Assembly (NCBI GenBank): GCA_946481275.1
Contig: CAMLMV010000019.1
Coordinates: 1-64,000 of the forward strand
Origin: an uncultured Massilia sp.
GTDB lineage: Bacteria; Pseudomonadota; Gammaproteobacteria; Burkholderiales; Burkholderiaceae
Reading direction: 5' to 3'
Length of the DNA: 64,000 nucleotides
In this document: piece after piece, positions 49,855 through 60,000 of the stretch
How the letters are laid out: each line of letters begins with the position of its first letter
Position numbering within the stretch: position 1 is the first letter of the stretch
Made by a program: the position numbers and the translations under genes
The notes under the pieces: model-generated
What the model was told of the DNA's origin: nothing
The model's input: only the letters and a program-made list of their open reading frames with translations
Databases searched by the model: none

Positions 49855-52731
49855 TCACGCGACGGCCGTTTGCGGCTCGTCTTCCGGGGCCGTCAGGCCG
49901 CGGCGCTGGCGCAGCAATTGCTCGAATTCATGGGCCGGGAGCGGCTTCGAGAAATAATATCCCTGCATTTCGTCGCAGCCCTGGTGGCGCAGGTAATCCA
50001 GCTGTTCGGCCGTTTCCACGCCTTCGGCGATGACGGACAGGCGCAGGTTGTGCGCCAGCGCGATGATCGAGGCGACGATTGCGGCGTCGTTGGCGTCGTG
50101 CGTGATGTCGTTGACGAACGAGCGGTCGATCTTCAGCACGTCGATGGGGAAGCGCGACAGGTACGAGAAGCTGGAGTACCCCGTGCCGAAATCGTCGATC
50201 GACAGGTTCACGCCCAGCGATTTCATGCGGTGCAACAGCTCCACGGCCGGCGTGACGTCGCTCATGAACAGGCTTTCCGTCAGTTCCAGTTCCAGGCAGG
50301 ACGGATCCAGGCCTGTATCGTTCAGCACGGCCTCGATTCCCGGCAACAGGTCAGCGGCGCTGAACTGGCGTGCCGACAGGTTCACGGCCACGCGCAGCTT
50401 GCCCAGGCCGGCATCCTGCCAGGCCTTGTTCTGGGCGCATGCCGTGCGCATCACCCAGGCGCCGATCGGCACGATCAGGCCCGTGTCCTCGGCGATGCTG
50501 ACGAAGCGCGACGGCGGCACCATGCCCAGTTCCGGATGCTTCCAGCGGATCAGCGCTTCCATGCCGACGATGCGGCCTGTCTGTAAATCGACCTGCGGCT
50601 GGTAGTGCAGCACGAATTCGTTGCGTTCGAGGGCGTTGCGCAGCGCGCTTTCGATGCGCACGCGTTCCAGCGATTCCTCGTTCATGGCCGGCGTGTAGAA
50701 CTGGAAGTTGTTGCGTCCCAGTTTCTTGGCGCGGTACATCGCGATGTCCGCGTGCTCGATCAGGTTCTCGGACGGCGTGCCGTCGCTCGGGAAGGCAGCG
50801 ACGCCGATGCTGCAGGTGACGAAGAATTCCTTGGTGCCCAGCATGACGGGCTGCGCGACGGAATCCATGACGCGTTGCACGATGTCCGGCGTGAGCGGCT
50901 GGTCGTGGTGCTCGGACAGGATCACGACGAATTCGTCGCCGGACAGGCGGGCGACGGTATCCGTGTCGCGCAGCGACGAGCGCAGGCGCGCCGCGACCGT
51001 CATCAGCAGGACGTCGCCGGCCTTGTGGCCCATGCTGTCGTTGACGTACTTGAAGCGGTCCAGGTCGATCAGCATCACCCAGACCTGGTGGCCGCTGCGG
51101 GTGGCATAGGCGACGGCCTGGCCCAGGCGGTCCTGCAGCAGCGAGCGGTTGGGCAGGCCCGTCAGCACGTCGTGCTGGGCCACGTGGTGCACGCGCTGCT
51201 CGGTGACCTTGCGCGCCGTGATGTCGCTGCCGGTGCCGCGGTAGCCGGTGAAGCGTCCGGTCTCGTCGAACGTGGGCTGGCCGTTGATGCAGAACCAGCG
51301 CTCATCGCCATTGTCGTCGACGACGCGGTATTCGAGGTTGCGGAAGGGTTCGTGCGCTTCCAGGGTGGCGATGTGGTCGCGGCCCAGTTCCGTGTCCGTC
51401 AGCGCGGGCACGTGATCCCAGCGGCGGCGGCCCAGCACGCGCTCGGTGGCGATGCCGGATTTTTCCGTGAAGTCGCCGGTGACGTGCGTGAAACGGAATT
51501 CCTCGTCCTGTTCCCAGTACCAGTCGGACGACATGGCGACCAGCTGGCGGAAGCGCTGCTCGCTTTCCTGCAGGGCCTTCTCGGTGCGCTTGCGGGCGAG
51601 GACGTCGTCGATCAGGCGCTGGTTCGTCAGTTTCAGGTCGGCGGTGCGCTCGCGCACGAGTTCCTGCACCTTGCGCGCGCGCTCGCCGGCCGCCTGCACG
51701 AAGGCGCACAGGAGCAGGGTCGACAGCACGCCGCCGGCCAGCAGCAGGGTCGAGCCGAGATGGTCGGCCAGCCACGGGCTGGGCGCGGCGATGGCTTCCA
51801 CGGACCATGACTGGCCGCCGACGGTGAACGTCGTCAGGGAGCGTCCCGTGTACCCGGCCGACAGCAATTGCATGGGGGCCTCGGCGGCGACGTCGTCGCG
51901 GCTCGCGTAGACCAGGTGCGCCGGATCGGCGCGGCCGCCCGCGTAGAAACGGAGCTGGATGCTGTGGTCGTCGAGCAGGCCGGCGCGGGCGAGCGCCGCC
52001 TTGACGAGGGTCGGCACGTAGATCACGGCGGCCGTATCGCCCAGCAGCTTGCCGCCCTGGGCGTAGACGGGCATCAGCACTTCGAAGCTGGGCGCGCCGG
52101 GGGCCTGGGCAATGCGCAGCAGGCCCGTGACCGCGGCGCGGCCGCTGGCCTGGGCGCGCGCGAGGGCTTCGCTGACCTGGCGGTATTCGCTGACGTTCAG
52201 GCCGAGGGCTGCCTCGTTGCCCTGCATCGGTTCGAGATAGTCGACGACGTTGTAGCGCGGGCGCTTCGGTGCCGTCACCCGTTTGCCGTCCTGCATCTCG
52301 CGCAGGACGAGGTCCGGCTGGAACTGGCGCAGCTCGGCCTCGACGGCGGCGCGCTCGCTGTCCTCCACGACGCGGTGGAAATTGAAGGCGCGGATGTACG
52401 GATTGCGCTGCAGCAGCGGCGTCGTGAAATCGTGGAATTGCGCGCGGGTGACCGGCTGGACGGTCGTGAACAGCTGGTTGGTGACGTTCAGGACTTCGAC
52501 GGCATCGTCCATGCCCTGGCGCAGGGCGGCCACGCGCACGCCGGTCCCCTGTTCGAAGGCCAGCGCCTTGTTGTCGTATTCGAGACGGCTGACGGCGACC
52601 GTCAGCACCGCGGTTGCGGCCAGGCCGCCGGCCAGCGTGAGGCCTGCTGCGAGCGTGAGCGAAAACGGCAGTCGGCGACGCGACATCCAGTGATCCCTAT
52701 GCATGAAAGATGAGTGCTTGCCCAAAGGCAT
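49855..52731 (-). CDS. CHASE-PAS-GGDEF-EAL c-di-GMP signalling protein
   Basis: A 958-residue inner-membrane protein controlling cyclic di-GMP. Order: N-terminal helix (LTLAAGLTLAGGLAATAVLTVA), periplasmic CHASE domain (about 70-300, with YIRAFNFHRVV), a second helix near 330, coiled coil, PAS/PAC (about 390-510), GGDEF (SGDEF in ARLSGDEFVVIL) and EAL domain. The EAL signature (MEALIRWKHP) and DDFGTGYSS are intact, so phosphodiesterase activity is likely. The first GGDEF residue is Ser, which often remains active. It would sense an extracellular signal through CHASE. Confidence 0.93.
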   Translation of the reverse strand: MPLGKHSSFMHRDHWMSRRRLPFSLTLAAGLTLAGGLAATAVLTVAVSRLEYDNKALAFEQGTGVRVAALRQGMDDAVEVLNVTNQLFTTVQPVTRAQFHDFTTPLLQRNPYIRAFNFHRVVEDSERAAVEAELRQFQPDLVLREMQDGKRVTAPKRPRYNVVDYLEPMQGNEAALGLNVSEYRQVSEALARAQASGRAAVTGLLRIAQAPGAPSFEVLMPVYAQGGKLLGDTAAVIYVPTLVKAALARAGLLDDHSIQLRFYAGGRADPAHLVYASRDDVAAEAPMQLLSAGYTGRSLTTFTVGGQSWSVEAIAAPSPWLADHLGSTLLLAGGVLSTLLLCAFVQAAGERARKVQELVRERTADLKLTNQRLIDDVLARKRTEKALQESEQRFRQLVAMSSDWYWEQDEEFRFTHVTGDFTEKSGIATERVLGRRRWDHVPALTDTELGRDHIATLEAHEPFRNLEYRVVDDNGDERWFCINGQPTFDETGRFTGYRGTGSDITARKVTEQRVHHVAQHDVLTGLPNRSLLQDRLGQAVAYATRSGHQVWVMLIDLDRFKYVNDSMGHKAGDVLLMTVAARLRSSLRDTDTVARLSGDEFVVILSEHHDQPLTPDIVQRVMDSVAQPVMLGTKEFFVTCSIGVAAFPSDGTPSENLIEHADIAMYRAKKLGRNNFQFYTPAMNEESLERVRIESALRNALERNEFVLHYQPQVDLQTGRIVGMEALIRWKHPELGMVPPSRFVSIAEDTGLIVPIGAWVMRTACAQNKAWQDAGLGKLRVAVNLSARQFSAADLLPGIEAVLNDTGLDPSCLELELTESLFMSDVTPAVELLHRMKSLGVNLSIDDFGTGYSSFSYLSRFPIDVLKIDRSFVNDITHDANDAAIVASIIALAHNLRLSVIAEGVETAEQLDYLRHQGCDEMQGYYFSKPLPAHEFEQLLRQRRGLTAPEDEPQTAVA

Positions 52732-52780
52732 GAAGAGGCGTCAGTTTGTCACAGAAACTCTAGTTTCCGCAAACAAATTG

Positions 52781-53560
52781 TCACAGGCGGGACCGTGGAG
52801 CGCCAAGGTGTGGTAGGGCCAAAACAGATCGCGATGCGATCCGGACAAGGATGAATCGAATGGCTAGCCGATTCAATAATCCCAGGCCGAACCCGCGCCG
52901 GCGCCGCAGTGCCGTCAGGCGGCGCAGGGCGGCATCTCCGGGGGCGTGCAAGGCGTACACGATGCGGTTGTTGCCCGCGACCTTGTCGAACCAGCAGGTC
53001 CGGCCGGCGAACACGGTCTCCAGCGCGTCCATCACGTCCGGGTAGCGCGGATCGTACGTGAAGACGTTGGCCACGAGCACGCCGCCGGGCTGGAGCGCCC
53101 GCCGGCAGTCCATATAAAAGGGCGTATCGGCGAGCCGCGGCGGCAGCCCGCGCGCGTCGAAGCCATCGACCAACAGTACATCGGCCGAGCCGGGGTGCGC
53201 GGCCAGCCAGTCGGCCGCGTCGGCCTGGACGATCGTGAAGCGCTCGCTGTCGGGCGGCACGTGGAAGGCGTCGCGCAGGGCGATCACGTCGGCGCGCAGT
53301 TCGATGACGGTGATGTGCGCGTCGGGAAAATGGCGGTGGCAGAACTTGGCCAGCGAGCCGCCGCCGAGCCCGACCATCACGATGCGGCGCGGCGCGGGCA
53401 CGAACAGGATGAACCCCATCATCGCGCGCAGGTAGGCCAGCACGAGGGCGTCCGGCCGGGCCAGCAGCATCTCGCTCTGGATGTCGCCCGGGACGAATTC
53501 GAGCGTCCGGCGGCCCCGGCGCGTACGCACGAGCGGCGGGGTGGGAGTGTCGTGAGGCAT
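52781..53560 (-). CDS. Spermidine-synthase-like methyltransferase-fold protein
   Basis: A 259-residue protein with the spermidine synthase fold. Motif MVGLGGGSLAKFCHRHFP and the acidic ELRADV binding loop are present, then LLVDGFDARGLP. The N-terminal beta domain is reduced, as in many stand-alone SpeE-like proteins of proteobacteria whose real substrate is unknown. ATG 53560 starts MPHDTPTPP. The divergent gene starts 77 bases away. Confidence 0.8.
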   Translation of the reverse strand: MPHDTPTPPLVRTRRGRRTLEFVPGDIQSEMLLARPDALVLAYLRAMMGFILFVPAPRRIVMVGLGGGSLAKFCHRHFPDAHITVIELRADVIALRDAFHVPPDSERFTIVQADAADWLAAHPGSADVLLVDGFDARGLPPRLADTPFYMDCRRALQPGGVLVANVFTYDPRYPDVMDALETVFAGRTCWFDKVAGNNRIVYALHAPGDAALRRLTALRRRRGFGLGLLNRLAIRFILVRIASRSVLALPHLGAPRSRL

Positions 53561-53636
53561 CCGCCAAGTATAGGCGAACTTGTTGCGGTCGATAGGTTTC
53601 TGATAAGCTGGCCGTTGCAGCCCACGCGGAGACCTC

Positions 53637-53912
53637 ATGTTCCTGGACCACCCGACCATTACCGCCACCAACAGCCAGACCGAACCGGACCGCATCGAGC
53701 GCCTGGATCGCGTCTACGGATATGCGATGGCGCTGGCGGACGTGGACGGCAACCCGGGTTTCGTCGAGAAGCTGACCCAGATCCACGACCACAAGGGGAC
53801 CCTGATCGTGTTCTGGCACGAGCCGCCCACCGAGGCCGAGCGGGACTACTGGACGCGCGCCTGGTCCAGCCGCGTCGGCGATGGCACGACCGCGGTCGTG
53901 CACGAATTCTGA
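53637..53912 (+). CDS. Hypothetical protein
   Basis: A 91-residue soluble protein (MFLDHPTITATNSQTEPDRI onward) with a LIVFWHEPPTEAERDYW segment. No signal or helix. Family not recognised. It lies 7 bases before the GGDEF gene start, so it is likely co-transcribed with it. Confidence 0.7.
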   Translation: MFLDHPTITATNSQTEPDRIERLDRVYGYAMALADVDGNPGFVEKLTQIHDHKGTLIVFWHEPPTEAERDYWTRAWSSRVGDGTTAVVHEF

Positions 53913-53919
53913 GGCGCCG

Positions 53920-55095
53920 ATGGATGCCACCACGATGGTCCTGGCACTGGCACTCGGCAACCTGGCCTTGTGCGCCACCCTGTTTTTCTTCGAACAATCC
54001 GGCCATGCCGGCCGACCGGCCGTCCCGACGTGGGGCTGGTCGCGCCTGTACCAGGGCGCAGGCTGGCTGCTGCTGGCGATCGGCGCGGCGGGTGTCGTGC
54101 CGGAAGGGCTTGCGCTGCCCATCGCCTACGTCCTCGTGTTCGCCGGCGTGGCCTGGGAATCCGGCGCCGCGTGGGAACGCGCGGGCCGGCTGCGCTGGCG
54201 CCGCGCCACCATCCCCGCGCTGGGGCTGGCCGCCGCCGCCTTCCTGCTGTGCTGGCTGATCGACCCGATCGGCCTGCGTGCCGTGGCCGCATCGCTGGTC
54301 CTCGGCGGCTTTTATCTGTCGCTGGCGGCGGCGCTGGCGCGCGGCTGGGCGCTGGCGTCGATGCTGCAGCGCTTCCTGGCGCTGGCGACGACCGTGCTGG
54401 CCCTGATCGTGGGCGCGCGCGGCGCGCTCGTGCTGCTGGCGCCGGCTGGATGGGGCTGGATGACGAGCGACATCCTGCGCCAGCTGCACTCGGGCGCACT
54501 GTATTTGCTGGCCCTTGTCGGCGGCTTCGGCTGGCTGCTGCTGGGCCGCGAGCGCGAACAGGCCGAGCTGGCGCGCCTGGAAGTCATCGACCCGCTCACC
54601 GACGTGCCGAACCGGCGCGGCTTCTTCCAGGCGCTGGCCCCGTGGATGGCGCTCGCGCGCCGTCCGGGCCAGCCGACCGCCCTCGTCGTGTTCGACCTCG
54701 ACCAGTTTAAACGCATCAATGACAGCTACGGCCACCCGGCCGGCGACGTCGTGCTCGCGCACCTGATCGATACGTGCAAGCGCCAGCTGCGCGACAGCGA
54801 CCTGCTGGGCCGCCTGGTGGGCGTGGAGTTCGCGATCCTGCTGCCGCGCACGAACCTGGATGACGCCACCATGGTTGCCGGGCGGATGCGCGCCGCGATC
54901 GAAGCGGAGCGCGTCAAGACGGAGCGCGCGATGATTTCCCTGACGGCCAGCTTCGGCGTCACGACGATCCGCCCGGACGACAGCACCGTCACGCTGCTGG
55001 CGCGGGCCGACGAGGCCTTGCGTGTGGCCAAGAAAGCGGGGCGCAACCGGGTTGAAGTGGCGGCGTCGGTGCTGGCGCCCGTCGAAGAAGAATGA
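53920..55095 (+). CDS. Membrane GGDEF-domain protein with degenerate signature
   Basis: A 391-residue protein with about six hydrophobic helices (residues 5-215) and a C-terminal GGDEF domain (about 225-385). FDLDQFKRINDSYGHPAGDVVL is intact, but the signature reads LVGVEF instead of GGDEF (RLVGVEFAILLP). This removes a residue needed for catalysis. It is therefore more likely a sensor or regulator than an active diguanylate cyclase. ATG 53920 starts MDATTMVLALALGN. Confidence 0.88.
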   Translation: MDATTMVLALALGNLALCATLFFFEQSGHAGRPAVPTWGWSRLYQGAGWLLLAIGAAGVVPEGLALPIAYVLVFAGVAWESGAAWERAGRLRWRRATIPALGLAAAAFLLCWLIDPIGLRAVAASLVLGGFYLSLAAALARGWALASMLQRFLALATTVLALIVGARGALVLLAPAGWGWMTSDILRQLHSGALYLLALVGGFGWLLLGREREQAELARLEVIDPLTDVPNRRGFFQALAPWMALARRPGQPTALVVFDLDQFKRINDSYGHPAGDVVLAHLIDTCKRQLRDSDLLGRLVGVEFAILLPRTNLDDATMVAGRMRAAIEAERVKTERAMISLTASFGVTTIRPDDSTVTLLARADEALRVAKKAGRNRVEVAASVLAPVEEE

Positions 55096-55246
55096 ATGCC
55101 CCCGCGCCGGGGCGCGTACGAACCGCCGTGTCCGCCATGGCGCCTTGGTCGCGCATGGCTTATGATGATGCGGTCAGCGATGCTCCTGTCATCGATCCGT
55201 CATCCAGCCCCGCTATCGTGGCGCCGTTTTCGACTTCGGAGTCTGC

Positions 55247-56176
55247 ATGAGCACCACACCGCCCATCCACGCCGCACTCGTCCTTGGCTCGGACAGTTTC
55301 CGCCTGCTCGTCGGCACCGTCGAGGAGGGCGCGCTGCGTCCCCTCGACAGTTTCCATGCGCCGCTGCGCCTGGCCGCCGCGCTGGACGCGCAGGGCTGCC
55401 TGAGCCCCGAGGCGATGGACAGCGCGTTCGACTGCCTGCGCACGATCCGCGCGCGCCTGTCCGACCATGCGCTGGCCGCCGTGCGCGTGGTCGCCACGTC
55501 CACCCTGCGCATGGCCCGCAACAGCCATCTGTTCCTGCCGGCCGCGCAGCAGCTGCTGGGGCACCCGGTCCACGTGCTGACCGGCGAGGAGGAGGCCGTG
55601 CTGACCTATCTCGGCGTGGCCGACGGCGCGGCGCATGACGTCGATACGCGCACGCTGGTGCTGGGCATCGGCGGCGGCTCGACGCAGCTCGCGCTGGGCA
55701 CGGGCCGCCACGTGCAGAAGGTGGCATCGCTGGGCCTGGGCACGTCGCGCCTGGCGCTGACGTTCTTCAGCGGCGGGCGCATCGACGCCGTGTCGTTCGC
55801 GGCCGCGATCGCCTCCACGCGCGCCAAGCTGGGCGACGAGACGCCCGCGTTCGGCCCCGGCCGGCGCGACCGCGCGTGCGGCGCGTCCGGCACGATCCAC
55901 ACGCTGGCGCGGCTGCTGGCCGACAACGACCTGGCCGGTCCCATCACCCGCGCCCGCCTCGAGACGCTCGCCGCGCGCGCGCTCGACCAGGGCGGCGGCG
56001 GGGCGCCGCTGGCCGGCCTGGGTCATTTGCGCCTGCGCGATGTGACGGCCGCGCTGGCCATCCTGCTGGGTCTCATGGAAGAGCTGGAGATCGAGGAACT
56101 GGAGGTGCCGAAGACCGGACTGCGCGCCGGTGTGCTGGCCGAGTTGCGCCACGGCCGCGCGGCAATGGCGGCCTGA
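55247..56176 (+). CDS. Ppx/GppA phosphatase homologue with altered motifs
   Basis: A 309-residue ASKHA-fold protein of the exopolyphosphatase/guanosine pentaphosphatase family, about family length without the C-terminal HD domain. The catalytic region TGEEEAVLTYLGV is conserved. However, the first phosphate loop is VLGSDS where DLGSNS is usual, and the second is GIGGGSTQLA where DIGGGSTE is usual. These changes (Asp to Val/Gly and Glu to Gln) could reduce or alter activity. It follows the GGDEF gene and may belong to the stringent/polyphosphate signalling complement. Confidence 0.85.
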   Translation: MSTTPPIHAALVLGSDSFRLLVGTVEEGALRPLDSFHAPLRLAAALDAQGCLSPEAMDSAFDCLRTIRARLSDHALAAVRVVATSTLRMARNSHLFLPAAQQLLGHPVHVLTGEEEAVLTYLGVADGAAHDVDTRTLVLGIGGGSTQLALGTGRHVQKVASLGLGTSRLALTFFSGGRIDAVSFAAAIASTRAKLGDETPAFGPGRRDRACGASGTIHTLARLLADNDLAGPITRARLETLAARALDQGGGGAPLAGLGHLRLRDVTAALAILLGLMEELEIEELEVPKTGLRAGVLAELRHGRAAMAA

Positions 56177-56254
56177 CGGTCCAGGTAGGTTTTGTCGGCG
56201 AGGTCTGGCATACTGTTGTCTGTTTTTAATCATTATTGCCGCCATACCTCCGCC

Positions 56255-57046
56255 ATGTTGCGCTTCCTTCGCCACGGATCGATCGCCTGCTGTTTACTCG
56301 TCGGCGCGCCGTCGTTCGCGGCGGGCACGGTGTCCCTGTGCTTCGAGCGCCAGGAAGTGCTGCCGTGGCGCACGCTGGACGGCGGCGGGCTGAATTTCGA
56401 GCTGCTGGCCGAAGTGGCACGGCGCCTGCGGCTCACGCTCGATTACCAGAGCATGCCGTGGAAGCGCTGCCTCGCGCAGGTCAAGGCGAACCAGGTCAAC
56501 GGCGCGTTCGCCGTCAGCTTCAGCCGCGAGCGGCTGGCGCTCGGGGCGTATCCCGGCGTCCGCGGCGACGCGGGCCAGGCCGATCCCGCCCGGCGCATGC
56601 ACGTCGACCGCTACGTCCTGGTGCGGCGCAAGGGCGCCAAGGTCGACTGGGACGGCAAGCGTTTCGCCAACGTGGACGGCCGCATCGGCTTCCAGCTCGG
56701 CTACTCCGTCGGCGACTTCCTGCGCGCCCAGAACGTGGCCGTGGACGAAGGCAGCCAGCAGTCCGACGAGCTGGTGCAGAAGATGCTGGCCGGACGCCTC
56801 GTGGCGGCGGCCCTCGGCGGCGGCGACGCGATGCGGCTGATGCGGTCGGCGTACGGCAGGCAGATCGAAGTGCTGCCCGTGCCGCTGATCGAAAAGCCCT
56901 ATTATCTGTTGCTGTCGCACGCCTTCGTCGCCCAGCAGCCGGAGCTCGCGGAACGCATCTGGAAGACGATCGAGGAAGTGCGCACGAGCCCCGCCTACCG
57001 CCGCCGCGAGCGCGAGCTGGCCGGCCATCCGGGAGGCGCCCATTAA
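56255..57046 (+). CDS. Periplasmic solute-binding protein (family 3-like)
   Basis: A 263-residue exported protein. The signal peptide runs to about residue 22 (ACCLLVGAPSFAAG). The rest resembles family 3 amino-acid-type binding proteins: LDYQSMPWKRCLAQVKANQVN in the first lobe and FQLGYSVGDFLRAQNVAVD in the second. No ABC permease genes are near. It lies 16 bases before a hybrid histidine kinase, so it may present a ligand to that kinase rather than feed an importer. Confidence 0.82.
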   Translation: MLRFLRHGSIACCLLVGAPSFAAGTVSLCFERQEVLPWRTLDGGGLNFELLAEVARRLRLTLDYQSMPWKRCLAQVKANQVNGAFAVSFSRERLALGAYPGVRGDAGQADPARRMHVDRYVLVRRKGAKVDWDGKRFANVDGRIGFQLGYSVGDFLRAQNVAVDEGSQQSDELVQKMLAGRLVAAALGGGDAMRLMRSAYGRQIEVLPVPLIEKPYYLLLSHAFVAQQPELAERIWKTIEEVRTSPAYRRRERELAGHPGGAH

Positions 57047-57062
57047 TTCCCTGCCATCGTCC

Positions 57063-60000
57063 GTGCCGCGCCGTTCGGGAGGGCTCGTACGCGGCCTCGT
57101 CGACAGCTGGCGCCAGAACATCGTGTTCCGGCTCGGCGCCGGCATCGTGCTGGCGGTGGCGCTGTCGACGACGGCGTACACGACCTGGGTGACGCATTCG
57201 CTGCATCGCGAAGCGAGCGCGCGCCTTGGGGAGCGGGTCGAGCGCCAGGCCACGGTGGTGTCGCACGCGCTGGCGCGGCCGCTGTTCGACATCAACAGCG
57301 CGGCCGTGTCGTCCGTCGTCGATGCGCTGGGCGGCACGCCGGAAGTGATCATGCTGCGCGTGCTGGCGCCGAACGGCATGGTGCTCGCGTCGCTCGGCTC
57401 CGGCGCGGACGAGGAGGGCGCCGAACGCGTCCAGCAGAAGGTCGTGTACCACGACGGCAACCGCGAATACGTGGTCGGCTCGATCGACCTGGCGATCTCG
57501 CGCCGCCAGATCGACGCGGACCTGCGCCGCCAGATCATCCAGACCGTGCTGGGCAACCTGATCCTCACGCTGACCATCACCCTGTGCGTGCTGCTGATCG
57601 GCCGCCGCATGACGCAGCCGTTCGCCGACATCCAGGAAGCGCTGGAAAAACTGGCGCGCGGCGAGACCGACATCCACCTGTCCGGCATCGGCCGGCGCGA
57701 CCAGATCGGCCGGCTGTCGTCGGCCGTGCGCAGCTTCCGCGACACGTTGAACCGGCTGCGCCGCGCCGAGCAGGTGACGAACGGCCTGCTGCGCGAAAAG
57801 AGCGTGATCGAACAGCAGCTGCGCGACCTGAACGAAGACCTCGAACAGAAGATCGCCGCGCGCACGCGCGAGCTGCTGGACTCCATGCGCATGGCGCAGG
57901 GCAGCCAGGCCAAGCTGCAGGCCATCGTCGACACGGCGCTGGACGCCGTCGTGCGCATGGACCGCCAGGGCCGCATCGTCGGCTGGAACGCGCAGGCGGA
58001 AAAGATGTTCGGCTGGAAGGGCGAGGAGGTGCTGGGCCGCGATCTCTCCGAATGCATCGTGCCGGAGCGCCACCGTGCCGCGCACCGCAACGGCCTCGCG
58101 CGCTACGAACGGAGCGGCGTGGGCGGGGTGCTGGACAGCCGCATCGAGACGTACGCCCTGCGCCGCGACGGCGTGGAGTTTCCGATCGAGCTGGCCATCA
58201 CGCGCGTGCAGCTGGCCGCCAGCGACGACTACGAATTCTGCTCGTTCATCCGCGACATCTCGGAGCGGCGCGAGCGCGAGCAATCGCTCGTCGCGGCGAA
58301 CGTGCGCGCGGAGGCGGCGAACGTGGCGAAATCCGAATTCCTCGCCAACATGAGCCACGAGATCCGCACGCCGATGAGCGCGATCATCGGCATGGCCTAC
58401 CTGACCCTGCGCACCGAGCTCTCGCCCAAGCAGCAGGACTACGTCGGCAAGATCCACCGCGCGGCGCTGTCGCTGCTGGGGATCATCAACGACATCCTCG
58501 ACTTTTCCAAGATCGAGGCGGGCAAGCTGGACGTCGAGCACATCCCGTTCTGCCTGGACGACGTGCTCGCGAACGTGGCCAGCGTGACGAGCCAGAACGC
58601 GGCCGACAAGCACCTGGAGTACCTGTTCCACGTGCCGCACGCGATCCCGCGCATGCTCGTGGGCGATCCGCTGCGCCTGGGCCAGGTTCTCATCAACCTC
58701 GTCAACAATGCCGTGAAATTCACGCCGGCGGGCGAACTGGAACTGTCGTGCATGCGCCTCGACGATCCGGCCGCGGACCGCTTCCGCGACGGCTATGCGA
58801 CGCTGCGCTTCGCCGTGCGCGACACGGGCATCGGCATGAGCGAACAGCAGCAGGCGAAACTGTTCCGCGCGTTCAGCCAGGCCAACGGCAGCACGACGCG
58901 CGAGTACGGCGGGACGGGCCTGGGCCTGTCGATCTCGCAGCAACTGGTCGGCCTGATGGGCGGGCGCATCGTCGTCGCGAGCAGCCCGGGGAAGGGTTCG
59001 ACGTTCCACTTCGACCTCGACTTCCCGCTGTCCGGCGAACCGGAACGCGTGGCCATCGCGCCGCCGGAACTGGACGGCGCGCGCCTGCTGCTCGTCGACG
59101 ATTCCGACGTCGCGCGCGAGATCATGAGCGAGGCGCTGCAGACGCTGCCGCTGCGCGTGGATCTCGCCGCCAGCGGCGCCGAGGCGGAAAGCGCGCTGCT
59201 CGCGGCCGACGCGGCCGGGGACCCGTACCGCGTCGTGCTGACGGACTGGCAGATGCCGGGCATGAACGGCATCGAACTGGCGCGCCGCATCGCCGGCAAT
59301 CCGGCGCTGCGCCATCCGCCGTCGACCGTGCTCGTGACGGCGTTTGGCCGCGAGGAAGTGCAGAAGGAGGCCGAGGCGGCGGGCATCCGTGGGTTCCTGT
59401 GCAAGCCGATCGGCCAGTCGGCGCTCGTCGACACGCTCGTCGCCCTGTTCGCGCCGCCGCGCGCGCCGCACGCGCGCAGCAGGTACGAAGCGTCGGGCGA
59501 CCATGTGGCGCGCGTGCTGCTCGTCGAGGACAACCAGGTCAACCAGGAAATCGCGCTGGAACTGCTGCAGGCGCAGAACATCGCGGTGGACGTGGCCGCC
59601 ACCGGCAACGAGGCGCTGGACATGCTGTACGACGGCGGTCCGGAGGCCTACGACCTCGTGCTGATGGACCTCGAAATGCCGCAGCTGGACGGCCACGCGG
59701 CCACCGTCGAACTGCGCAAGGATGCGCGCTTCGACAAGCTGCCGATCGTCGCCATGACGGCGCATGCGCTGGCCGAGATCCGCGAACGCTGCCTGCGCGA
59801 GGGCATGCAGGACTACATCACCAAGCCCGTCGAGCCGGAGAAGCTGTACGCCACGCTGGCGCGCTGGATCGGCCAGGCCGTCCCGCCGCCGCTGTCGGCC
59901 GGCGGCGCCGTCGTGGCGGACGGCCCCACGCTGCCGGGCCTGCCGACCGTGTCCGGCATCGATTCCGCGTACGGCCTGCGCCACGTGGCCGGCAACGTCG

